A stretch of 7,405 nt of DNA. Source: Actinomycetes bacterium. GTDB taxonomy: Bacteria > Actinomycetota > Actinomycetes > Actinomycetales > Cellulomonadaceae. Made by a program: the position numbers and the translations under genes. Below the pieces are notes generated by a model. It searched no databases. It saw nothing but the letters and a program-made list of their open reading frames with translations, and had not been told where the DNA came from. Location: positions 1 through 7,405 of the forward strand of contig JAEYNO010000370.1 in assembly GCA_023412515.1 (NCBI GenBank), in the 5' to 3' direction. Below, one piece after another: positions 1-5,887 of this stretch; within the stretch, counting starts at the first letter, position 1; each line of letters starts with the position of its first letter.

Positions 1-632
1 GACCACGTGCGGGCGACGTGCGGCGCGCCGCCGGCGCCGTCGAGCAGCAGCGCCACGCCCAGCAGCGGGCCGACCGTGAGCGGCAGCGCGAGCGTCCCCC
101 ACCAGCCGGGCGCCCGCTGGTACACGACGCCGACCAGCAGGCCCGACACGTTCGCGGCGACGACGAACAGGACGAGCTCGGCGAGCAGCACGCCGGCCGG
201 CGAGCGCTCGTCGGCGAGCATCGGGTCGGCGATCCGCCAGCCCCACCCGGCGGCGTCGTGCACGGCGCGCTCGGCGAGCACCAGCAGCTGCAGCGCCACC
301 GCGTACGCGACGCCCGTGCCGACCGCGACCGTGAGCGACGCGCGGACGAACGTGCGTCGGGTCCGCCCGGCGGCGACGTGCACCCGCAGCTGCGCGGCGA
401 CGACGAGCACCGCGAGCGAGAACGGGAACCACACGACGCCCTGCCGGGTGTACAGCGACACCGCGGTCCCGACCTCGCCGTCGACGCGTGCGAGCACGAC
501 GGTGCCGACCACGACGGCGGTCACGACGACCACCCAGAACCACACGAACAGCCGCAGGTTGAGCCGTGCCATCCGCGCGGCCGCGTGCAGCACGGGGCCG
601 CGGGGCCGGGCCGGGGCGGTGGTGGGGGTCAT
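1..632 (-). CDS. ABC-type exporter membrane subunit, paralogue of the adjacent permease (partial, 3' end missing)
   Basis: Fourth gene of the operon. It starts at an ATG (632-630) with a GGGAG ribosome binding site about 9 nt upstream, and 210 codons are visible before the left edge. After a short cytoplasmic N-terminus (about 1-26), hydrophobic segments lie near residues 27-48, 66-82, 100-119, 147-170 and 177-197. It shares spaced motifs with the upstream permease: RVHVAAG-x-TRR (residues 83-92 here), GLLVG-xx-YQR (164-173) and LPLTVGPLL (183-191). The two are therefore diverged duplicates and could form a heterodimeric membrane domain served by the ATPase encoded at 2330-1413. No catalytic motif is visible, and the role is inferred from the operon. 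The substrate is unknown. The paralogue suggests that only about 40 residues, including the last helix, are missing. Confidence 0.82.
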   Translation of the reverse strand, partial: MTPTTAPARPRGPVLHAAARMARLNLRLFVWFWVVVVTAVVVGTVVLARVDGEVGTAVSLYTRQGVVWFPFSLAVLVVAAQLRVHVAAGRTRRTFVRASLTVAVGTGVAYAVALQLLVLAERAVHDAAGWGWRIADPMLADERSPAGVLLAELVLFVVAANVSGLLVGVVYQRAPGWWGTLALPLTVGPLLGVALLLDGAGGAPHVARTW

Positions 633-657
633 CGTGGGTCTCCCGGGCTCGTCGCCG

Positions 658-1416
658 TCAGGCCTGCGCGGACAGGGGCAGCCGCCGTGCGATCACGGCG
701 AACGCGGCGGCGACGACGAGGACGCCGAGGGCACCGACGCCGCCGGCGAGGCCGACCAGCGCGCGCGGCGCGACGTCCCCCAGCCCGGGGACGTCGCCCG
801 TCGGGGCGATGCCGAGGTACAGCAGCGCGAGCAGCGGGCCGACGGTCAGCGGCAGCGTGAGCGTGGCCCACGCGCCCCACCGCTGGTAGGTGATGCCGAC
901 GAGCAGGCCGGTCGTGATCGCGAGCAGCGTGAGGACGACCGTGTCGATCGGCAGCGCCCACAGCGGGGCGCGCTCGCCGGCGAGCTGGATCTCGCGGAGC
1001 GCGGAGCCCCAGCCCGCGAGGCCGTGCAGCCACCGCTCGACCAGCACGACGCCGGTGAGCACGAGCGCGTACGCGAGGCCGGTGGCACCCGACGCCAGCA
1101 GCGTCCCGCGCACGAGGCTGCGCCGGGTCATGCCGGCCGCGACGTGGACGCGCGGGTACGACGCGGCGACCTGGATGGCCTGCGAGAAGAGGAACCAGAC
1201 GAGCGCCTGCCGGCCGTGCACGGCGATCGACACGTCGACCCGCCCCTCGACCACCCATGCCGTGATCGTCACGGCGGCGAGCGCGAGGAGCGCGATCGGC
1301 CAGAACCACGCGGCGAGCCGCAGCGCCGCGACGCCCTGGCGACGCGCGACGTGCAGCGTCGGGGACGTGCGGGACTGCCTACCGGTGGGGAGCGCGCGTG
1401 CGGTCGTCGCGGTCAC
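658..1416 (-). CDS. ABC-type exporter membrane subunit (ABC-2-like permease, six predicted helices)
   Basis: A 252-residue integral membrane protein starting at GTG (1416-1414). The start overlaps the ATPase stop by 4 bp (GTGA), so translation is probably coupled; the upstream ribosome binding site is weak. Hydrophobic segments lie near residues 38-56, 71-88, 106-126, 154-178, 184-203 and 219-243. The basic N-terminal 30 residues and the RHVAAG-like loop with TRR (89-99) are probably cytoplasmic. There is no extracellular domain or peptidase motif. The size, helix count and placement right after a YtrB-like ATPase fit the membrane half of a small ABC-2-type exporter. The next gene encodes a clear paralogue, so the complex may contain one copy of each. 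The substrate cannot be read from the sequence. Confidence 0.87.
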   Translation of the reverse strand: MTATTARALPTGRQSRTSPTLHVARRQGVAALRLAAWFWPIALLALAAVTITAWVVEGRVDVSIAVHGRQALVWFLFSQAIQVAASYPRVHVAAGMTRRSLVRGTLLASGATGLAYALVLTGVVLVERWLHGLAGWGSALREIQLAGERAPLWALPIDTVVLTLLAITTGLLVGITYQRWGAWATLTLPLTVGPLLALLYLGIAPTGDVPGLGDVAPRALVGLAGGVGALGVLVVAAAFAVIARRLPLSAQA

Positions 1417-2330
1417 CGGGCACCCCCGACGTGCGTGGCCCGCTGCGGGTCGGTGAGGTGCACGAACAGGTCCTGCAGCGGCACGGGGCCGAGCTCGAGC
1501 CCGTCCTGCCGTGCGCGGCGCACGTCGCCCTCCGCGACGCCGCCGCGCACGGTGGCCTGGGTGGTGCCGCCGAGCCGCTGCGTCGCGAGGACCTCGCGCC
1601 CCGCGACGAACGCCTCGACCGCGGCGGCGGGGCCGGTGACGGACACTCCCTCGGCGCGCAGCGTCTCGGCGTCCTGCGCGACGAGCACGCGCCCGCGGTC
1701 GAGCACGACGACGTCCTCGACCAGGCGCTCGATCTCGCCGATGAGGTGGCTCGAGAGCACGATCGTGCGCGGGTGCGCGGCGTAGTCGGCGAGCAGCGCG
1801 TCGTAGAACGCGTAGCGGCTGGGCGCGTCGAGACCGAGGTGGACCTCGTCGAGCACGGTGAGCGGCGCGCGCGACGCGAGGCCCAGGACGATGCCGAACG
1901 CGGACTTCTTGCCGCGCGAGAGCTTGCCGGGCTTGCGCGTCGCGTCGAGCTCGAACAGGTCGAGCAGCTCGCCCGCGAGCTCGTGCGAGAACGTCGGGCG
2001 GGCGCCGGAGACGTACGCGAGGTTGTCCTTGATCGAGAAGTCGTCCAGCACGTCGCCGGACTCCCGCACGAAGCACACGCCGGGGACCACGCGCTCGTTC
2101 TCCCACGGCTCCTCGCCGTCGACGAGCACGCGCCCCGCGGTGGGGCGGCGGAACGCGGCCAGCAGCGAGCCGAGCGTGGACTTGCCGGAGCCGTTGCGGC
2201 CCAGCAGGCCGGTGATGGTGCCGGGGCGGACGGTCAGGCTGACGTCGTCGAGCGCGACGACGTCGCCGAAGCGCTGCGTGACGCCCCGCAGCTCGACGCC
2301 CCAGCCGGCGGTGGGCGTGGTCGCGGTCAT
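1413..2330 (-). CDS. ABC transporter ATP-binding protein, YtrB-like / ABC-2 type
   Basis: A 305-residue cytoplasmic ATPase that should power the two membrane subunits encoded just downstream. The nucleotide-binding domain covers roughly residues 10-215. Walker A is GRNGSGKST (44-52). The signature is LSRGKKSAF (137-145) in place of the canonical LSGGQ, a variant common in GntR-linked ABC-2 ATPases. Walker B is TVLDEV (158-163) with catalytic Glu162. The D-loop is GLDA (166-169), and the switch histidine is His195 in SSHLIGEIE. The Q-loop position appears to carry Glu90 (FVRESGD), as in many exporters of this group. Residues 216-305 form a C-terminal extension with no recognised motif. The ATG start (2330-2328) overlaps the regulator stop (ATGA) and has a strong GAGGAGGG ribosome binding site inside the end of the regulator gene. 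ATPase identity is certain; transported cargo is unknown. Confidence 0.95.
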   Translation of the reverse strand: MTATTPTAGWGVELRGVTQRFGDVVALDDVSLTVRPGTITGLLGRNGSGKSTLGSLLAAFRRPTAGRVLVDGEEPWENERVVPGVCFVRESGDVLDDFSIKDNLAYVSGARPTFSHELAGELLDLFELDATRKPGKLSRGKKSAFGIVLGLASRAPLTVLDEVHLGLDAPSRYAFYDALLADYAAHPRTIVLSSHLIGEIERLVEDVVVLDRGRVLVAQDAETLRAEGVSVTGPAAAVEAFVAGREVLATQRLGGTTQATVRGGVAEGDVRRARQDGLELGPVPLQDLFVHLTDPQRATHVGGAR

Positions 2331-2749
2331 CGGGGACCCTCCTCGGGTGCGACGGGGGTGGCGGGCGGGGCTGCGACAGGTGCGGCGGGCTCGTTCGCGG
2401 CGCGGGCGCGCAGCCGGGCGACGACGTCCTCGACGTCGATGCCGAGCACGCGCGCGGCGTCGGCGACGGGGTCGACCGTGTCGGCGAAGAACGACTCGCG
2501 GGCGTCGGCGACGAGACGCTCACGGGCGCCGGGGGCGACGAACATGCCGACGCCGCGGCGCTTGTAGAGCACGCCCTCGTCGACGAGCTGCGCGAACGCC
2601 TTGGCGGCCGTCGCGGGGTTGATGCGGAACGTCGTCGCGTACTGCGTGGTCGACATGACCTGCTCCTCCGCGGCCAGCGCGCCGGAGAGCACGTCCTGGC
2701 GGATCTGGTCGGCGATCTGCAGGTACACGGGGTCACGGCCGTCGAACAC
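2327..2749 (-). CDS. GntR-family transcriptional regulator, YtrA subfamily
   Basis: A 140-residue DNA-binding protein and first gene of the operon. The N-terminal winged helix-turn-helix (about 1-75) has the YtrA hallmarks: DPVYLQIADQIRQDVLSGAL (6-25), then the recognition-helix region INPATAAKAFAQLVDEG (43-59), then the wing LYKRRGVGMFV (61-71). The C-terminal part is only about 65 residues: a short helical dimerisation segment (75-118) and an Ala/Pro-rich tail. This matches YtrA proteins, which lack the large effector domain of other GntR families. The start is GTG (2749-2747), chosen for the GGAGG ribosome binding site 6 nt upstream. The gene overlaps the ATPase by 4 bp. YtrA proteins usually repress their own ABC transporter operons, often tied to cell-wall antibiotics. 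The palindrome just upstream is the likely operator. Confidence 0.94.
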   Translation of the reverse strand: MFDGRDPVYLQIADQIRQDVLSGALAAEEQVMSTTQYATTFRINPATAAKAFAQLVDEGVLYKRRGVGMFVAPGARERLVADARESFFADTVDPVADAARVLGIDVEDVVARLRARAANEPAAPVAAPPATPVAPEEGPR

Positions 2750-2765
2750 GGGGCCCCTCCCTGCT

Positions 2766-2805
2766 GGTTCTGCGGTTCATTACTCGACTAATGAACCACA
2801 GAACC
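2766..2805. promoter_or_regulatory. Probable operator: 40-bp near-perfect palindrome upstream of the GntR operon
   Basis: The inner arms are GGTTCATTA (2774-2782) and TAATGAACC (2789-2797), a perfect 9-bp match around a 6-nt centre. The outer arms are GGTTCTG (2766-2772) and CAGAACC (2799-2805), a perfect 7-bp match. Only the pairs 2773/2798 and 2783/2788 break the symmetry. Each side carries GGTTC twice, 8 bp apart. It ends 17 bp before the GTG start of the YtrA-type regulator and is the most A/T-rich spot nearby. A promoter for the minus strand may sit inside it, with TAATGA (2782-2777) as -10 and GGTTCT (2805-2800) as a poor -35 at 17-bp spacing. Binding by the regulator would then block its own operon. 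The palindrome is seen directly; the protein-DNA pairing is inferred. Confidence 0.8.
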
Positions 2806-2824
2806 GCGGCCACCACAAGGCCAC

Positions 2825-2880
2825 CGAACGCGGGGTTCCGCCGGTCAGGGGTGCTCACCAACGACAGAACCCCGCACTCG
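2825..2880. repeat. Inverted repeat A, related to repeat B
   Basis: The left arm CGAACGCGGGGTTC (2825-2838) faces the right arm GAACCCCGCACTCG (2867-2880). The inner 9 bp pair perfectly, then two mismatches, then three more pairs; the gap between arms is 28 nt. The left arm is identical to that of repeat B 121 bp away, and the right arm differs from it at two bases. The flanking words CCGCCGGT and ACAGAACCCCGC are also shared or nearly shared. It resembles a degraded copy of an extragenic palindromic element. Confidence 0.7.
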
Positions 2881-2945
2881 ACGTCGACCGACCGACGACA
2901 CCTCCACCCGTCGACGACACCTCGCGTCCCGACTCCGCCGGCCGC

Positions 2946-3001
2946 CGAACGCGGGGTTCGGCCGGTGACGGGACCTCCGAAGCGGCAGAACCCCGCGTTC
3001 G
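2946..3001. repeat. Inverted repeat B, possible terminator of the MarR gene or extragenic palindromic element
   Basis: Perfect 14-bp arms, CGAACGCGGGGTTC (2946-2959) and GAACCCCGCGTTCG (2988-3001), can extend inward by GCCG/CGGC past one mismatch. The interior is long (28 nt between the perfect arms), and no T-rich tract follows on either strand. It lies 49 bp beyond the MarR stop on the minus strand, so it could end that transcript. The near-copy at repeat A argues that it is a repeated element and not a one-off terminator. Confidence 0.7.
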
Positions 3002-3013
3002 ACCGAGGCTGGC

Positions 3014-3049
3014 GCGGGTCAGGCGGGTCAGGCGGGTCCGGCGGGGGCC
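3014..3049. repeat. Short tandem repeat, 9-bp unit GCGGGTCAG
   Basis: Two exact copies of GCGGGTCAG (3014-3022 and 3023-3031) are followed by GCGGGTCCG (3032-3040) and a degenerate fourth unit (3041-3049). The array ends 1 bp before the MarR stop codon, on its 3' side. It is probably a slippage-derived micro-array in the 3' untranslated region; no function is apparent. Confidence 0.7.
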
Positions 3050-3050
3050 G

Positions 3051-3527
3051 TCAGGCGGGGGTGACGACCGCGCAGAGGTCCTGGCCGTCGGGGGCCGGGC
3101 CCGTGGCGCGCGCCAGCAGGCCGCGCAGCGCGGCGCGGTCGACGGGGGGCAGCGCGCGCAGCACGTCGTCCTCGGCGGCGGCGATGCGACCCTCGACGTC
3201 GGCGAGCGCGGCGCGCCCGGCCTCGGTGGCGGCGATGCGGCGCACGCGCCGGTCCGCGGGGTCGGGGCAGCGCTCGACCAGGCCCGCGTCGCACAGGTCG
3301 TCGAGCAGGTACGTCATGACCGTGCGGTCGATGCCGAGGTGAGCCGCGAGCGCGGCCTGCGTCGGCGGCACGTCGGCCGCGACCGCGACGCGCAGCAGGT
3401 GGTAGCCGCGGGGACCCGCGGGGATGCCGTCGAGCACGGCGCCGACGGCCGACCGCCAGCGGGCCAGCAGCGTGCCGAGCTGCCAGCCGAGGTCGTCGGC
3501 GGCGCGGGCGGGCGTCTGCGTGCTCAC
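3051..3527 (-). CDS. MarR-family transcriptional regulator
   Basis: A 158-residue winged-helix protein. The N-terminal helix region is followed by RGYHLLRVA (40-48), then the helix-turn-helix TQAALAAHLGIDRTVMTYLL (56-75), DDLCDAGLVER (76-86), the wing PDPADRRVRRIAAT (88-101) and a C-terminal dimerisation helix (about 102-142). The DxRxxR-like wing is typical of MarR. It is transcribed away from the LLM-oxidase fusion gene, and the two starts are 81 bp apart, the classic layout for a MarR repressor controlling its divergent neighbour. The GTG at 3527 was chosen because TATGCT (3539-3534) sits 6 nt before it, which fits a leaderless transcript. An in-frame ATG at 3566 would add 13 residues but has no ribosome binding site. 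Cys79, Cys87 and Cys152 are present; a redox role is only possible. The ligand is unknown, perhaps a phenolic or a substrate of the oxidase. Confidence 0.92.
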   Translation of the reverse strand: MSTQTPARAADDLGWQLGTLLARWRSAVGAVLDGIPAGPRGYHLLRVAVAADVPPTQAALAAHLGIDRTVMTYLLDDLCDAGLVERCPDPADRRVRRIAATEAGRAALADVEGRIAAAEDDVLRALPPVDRAALRGLLARATGPAPDGQDLCAVVTPA

Positions 3528-3533
3528 GTCTGC

Positions 3534-3539
3534 AGCATA
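3534..3539 (-). promoter_or_regulatory. Putative -10 box for the MarR gene (leaderless)
   Basis: On the minus strand TATGCT is followed by six bases (GCAGAC) and then the GTG start. That spacing would place transcription start at the start codon. Actinobacteria commonly use leaderless GTG/ATG messages, and no ribosome binding site precedes this start. No convincing -35 was found. Confidence 0.45.
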
Positions 3540-3551
3540 CGCGCGGCACGG

Positions 3552-3578
3552 CAGATCGTCTGTCATGCATATGATCTG
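3552..3578. promoter_or_regulatory. Divergent control region: inverted repeat overlapping the -10 box of the oxidase gene
   Basis: CAGATC (3552-3557) and GATCTG (3573-3578) form a 6-bp inverted repeat with a 15-bp spacer. The right arm overlaps TATGAT (3570-3575), a good -10 match for the plus-strand oxidase gene; no clear -35 precedes it. A start near 3582 would give a 27-nt leader with the GGGAG ribosome binding site at 3595-3599. TCAT/ATGA (3563-3566, 3571-3574) adds a second small symmetry with a different centre. MarR dimers usually bind such sites in divergent gaps, so this is the likely operator, but the exact bases are uncertain. Confidence 0.5.
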
Positions 3579-3608
3579 TGCAGAACACGACCACGGGAGA
3601 CAGCCACC

Positions 3609-5873
3609 ATGACCGACTACGGGCACGAGCTGCGGTTCGGCACGTTCCTCACGCCGCAGAACACCGACCCGCAGACCCCGGTCGCGCTCGCGGTGCTCAC
3701 CGAGGAGGTCGGCCTCGACCTCGTCACGTTCCAGGACCACCCGTACCAGCCGTCGTTCCTCGACACCTGGACGCTGCTGTCCTGGGTCGCCGCGCGCACC
3801 GAGCGCGTGCACCTGTCGGGCAACGTCCTCAACGTGCCGATGCGCCCGCCGGCCGTGCTCGCGCGCGCCGCCGCGAGCCTCGACCTGCTCTCGGGCGGGC
3901 GCGTCGAGCTCGGGCTCGGCGCGGGCGCGTTCTGGGACGCGATCGAGGCCATGGGCACGCCGCGCCTCACGCCCGGCCAGGCGGTCGACGCGCTCGACGA
4001 GGCCATCGACGTCATCCGCGCGCTGTGGGACGCCGACGGCCGCGGCGCGCTGCGCGTCGGCGGTGACCACCACCGCCTCGCGGGCGCCAAGCGCGGCCCC
4101 GCGCCCGCGCACGACATCGGCATCTGGGTCGGTGCGTACAAGCCGCGCATGCTGCGACTCGTCGGCCGCAAGGCCGACGGCTGGCTGCCGTCGCTCGGCT
4201 ACCTGCAGCCCGGCGACCTCGCGCGCGGCAACGCCACCGTCGACGAGGCCGCGACGGCCGCGGGCCGCGACCCGCGCGAGATCCGGCGACTGCTGAACGT
4301 CGACGGGCGCTTCTCCCCCGCGCCCGGCGACGGCCTGGACGGCCCGCCCGAGCAGTGGGTCGACACGCTCGTGCGGTACGCGCTCGACGACGGCATCGGC
4401 ACGTTCGTGCTCGGCACCGACGACCCCCGCACGATCCAGACGTTCGCCGAGCAGGTCGTGCCCGCGGTCCGCGACCAGGTGGAGTCGGCGCGCGCGACGT
4501 CGGGCACCGTGACGGGCGCGGTCCGCCCCGCGGCGGCGCTCGCGAAGCGCGTCGAGGGCATCGCGTACGACACGGTCCCGTCCGACGTGCGCGCGGTCGA
4601 GCCCGGCGACCGCGGCTACGGCGCGCTGCGCTCGACGTACATGCGCCGCGGTGCGCCCGGCGTCGTGCTGCTGCCCCACACCACCGCGCAGGTCGTCGAC
4701 GCGCTGGGCTGGGCTCGGCAGCAGCGCGGGCCGCTCGCGGTCCGCTCGGGCGGGCACGGCATCTCGGGCCGCTCGACCAACGACGGCGGCGTGCTGCTCG
4801 ACGTCGCCGCGCTCGACGACGTCACGGTCGTCGACGAGGCCTCGCGCCGGGTCCGGCTGGGCGCGGGTGCGACCTGGGGCAAGGTCGCCGCGACGCTCGC
4901 GCCGCACGGCTGGGCGATCTCGTCGGGCGACTACGGCGGCGTCGGCGTCGGCGGCCTCGCGACCACCGGCGGCATCGGGCTGCTCGGCCGGTCGTTCGGC
5001 CTGACGGTCGACCACGTGGTCGCCGCCGAGGTCGTCACGGCCGACGGCACGGTGCACGTCGTGGACGCCGAGCACGAGCCCGAGCTGCTGTGGGGCCTGC
5101 GCGGCGCGGGCGGCAACCTGGGCGTCGTCACGTGGGTCGAGGTCGAGGCGCGCGAGTACCCCGACGTCGTCTTCGCGACCATGACGTTCGACGCGTCGGA
5201 CCCGGCCGCGCTGCTCGACCGCTGGGGCCGCACCGTGCAGGACGCGCCGCGGCAGCTCACGAGCTTCCTGCACGTGCAGGCGGGCGGCGGCGGGCGGCCG
5301 CCCATGGCGCAGGCCATGACCGTGTGGGCCGACGACGACACGACCGCGGCCGTCGCGGCGCTCGAGGAGCTGCTGGGCGCGGGGCCGGTGCTCGACCAGC
5401 GCGCGACGCTCACGCCGTACGCGGGCGTGGTCGGGCCGGTCGCGCGGCACCACGACGGCGGTGCGCCGCCCGTGACGCGCTCGGGGCTGCTGCCCGCGAT
5501 GACGGACGTCGCGGCGGCGGACCTCGCGCGCCTGCTGGCCTCGGGCGAGACGATGCTCGTGCAGCTGCGCGCGACGGGCGGCGCCGGCAACGACGTCGCA
5601 CCCGACGCGACGGCGTACGCGCACCGGCACCAGCAGTTCTCGGTCACGGCGTTCGCCGGCCGGTCGGCCCGCACCGGCCTGGACGACGCGTGGGACCGCC
5701 TCGCGCACCCGCACATGGACGGCCTGTACCTGTCGTTCGAGACGGACCCGCGGCCCGAGCGGCTGCTCGACGCGTTCCCGCCGCTCACGCTCGACCGGCT
5801 GCGTGCGCTCAAGCGCACCTACGACCCGGACCACGTGTTCGACCAGAACTTCCCCATCGACCCGCGGGGCTGA
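3609..5873 (+). CDS. Fused two-domain flavoprotein: LLM (luciferase-like) oxidoreductase + FAD-linked oxidase (PCMH/BBE type)
   Basis: A 754-residue single frame starting at ATG with GGGAG 9 nt upstream. Residues 1-290 are a luciferase-like monooxygenase/F420-reductase fold: RFGTFL (9-14), QDHPYQ (42-47), and SGGRVELGLGAG (95-106). Its cofactor could be F420 or FMN. A linker (about 291-325) leads to a PCMH FAD-binding domain (about 326-510) with RSGGHGISGRS (379-389), where His383 matches the histidine that covalently holds FAD. Next come GGVGVGGLATTGG (443-455) and WGLRGAGGNLGVVT (495-508). Tyr442 stands where bicovalent enzymes have cysteine, so FAD is probably attached only through His383. 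The C-terminal BBE part ends in the family motif YDPDHVFDQNFPI (738-750). Both halves look complete, near the usual lengths of separate enzymes (about 290 and 430-460). The protein is probably cytoplasmic, with no signal peptide, and is likely controlled by the divergent MarR. Its substrate is unknown; coupled redox steps on one compound are an inference. Confidence 0.93.
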   Translation: MTDYGHELRFGTFLTPQNTDPQTPVALAVLTEEVGLDLVTFQDHPYQPSFLDTWTLLSWVAARTERVHLSGNVLNVPMRPPAVLARAAASLDLLSGGRVELGLGAGAFWDAIEAMGTPRLTPGQAVDALDEAIDVIRALWDADGRGALRVGGDHHRLAGAKRGPAPAHDIGIWVGAYKPRMLRLVGRKADGWLPSLGYLQPGDLARGNATVDEAATAAGRDPREIRRLLNVDGRFSPAPGDGLDGPPEQWVDTLVRYALDDGIGTFVLGTDDPRTIQTFAEQVVPAVRDQVESARATSGTVTGAVRPAAALAKRVEGIAYDTVPSDVRAVEPGDRGYGALRSTYMRRGAPGVVLLPHTTAQVVDALGWARQQRGPLAVRSGGHGISGRSTNDGGVLLDVAALDDVTVVDEASRRVRLGAGATWGKVAATLAPHGWAISSGDYGGVGVGGLATTGGIGLLGRSFGLTVDHVVAAEVVTADGTVHVVDAEHEPELLWGLRGAGGNLGVVTWVEVEAREYPDVVFATMTFDASDPAALLDRWGRTVQDAPRQLTSFLHVQAGGGGRPPMAQAMTVWADDDTTAAVAALEELLGAGPVLDQRATLTPYAGVVGPVARHHDGGAPPVTRSGLLPAMTDVAAADLARLLASGETMLVQLRATGGAGNDVAPDATAYAHRHQQFSVTAFAGRSARTGLDDAWDRLAHPHMDGLYLSFETDPRPERLLDAFPPLTLDRLRALKRTYDPDHVFDQNFPIDPRG

Positions 5874-5887
5874 CGGCCCGGCGACTC

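Larger units (their letters stand above)
2750..3050. other. Gene-free intergenic region rich in inverted repeats
   Basis: This 301-bp stretch separates the MarR gene stop from the GntR gene start, both on the minus strand. No open frame here has a plausible start and ribosome binding site. It contains the 40-bp operator palindrome, two related inverted repeats, and a 9-bp tandem repeat at its right end. The five-mer GGTTC or its complement occurs eight times, at 2766, 2774, 2793, 2801, 2834, 2867, 2955 and 2988. A stretch between the two larger repeats (2883-2940) shows nothing recognisable apart from CGAC-rich low complexity. Confidence 0.7.

Noticed and set aside
7..1785. A 592-codon open frame on the plus strand opposite the permease and ATPase genes
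   Set aside because: Its product is low-complexity Arg/Ala/Ser/Pro/Thr-rich with no domain. It is antisense to genes with clear motifs, and long shadow frames are expected at this G+C.
658..2736. A 692-codon minus-strand open frame that would join the region opposite the regulator and ATPase to the permease
   Set aside because: Only its last 252 codons look like a protein (the permease). The upstream part is Arg/Pro-rich shadow sequence in the wrong frame relative to the regulator and ATPase genes.
2946..3001. Conventional intrinsic terminator for the MarR gene
   Set aside because: The arms are strong, but the 28-nt interior, absence of a T tract and the near-copy 121 bp away fit a repeat element better. 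Termination remains possible.
2825..3049. CRISPR array
   Set aside because: There are only two palindromic units with unequal, dissimilar surroundings, plus a 9-bp tandem repeat. There are no regular spacers and no cas genes.
2601..3608. Upstream extension of the LLM-BBE fusion frame
   Set aside because: The frame is open, but it crosses the regulator, intergenic repeats and MarR gene on the other strand and is low complexity. The ATG at 3609 has a ribosome binding site and starts the LLM fold at the right place.
3528..5834. Upstream extension of the MarR frame, antisense to the fusion gene
   Set aside because: The sequence is Arg/Ala/Val/Glu-rich without domain features and is a mirror of the real gene. 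MarR homology begins near 3527.
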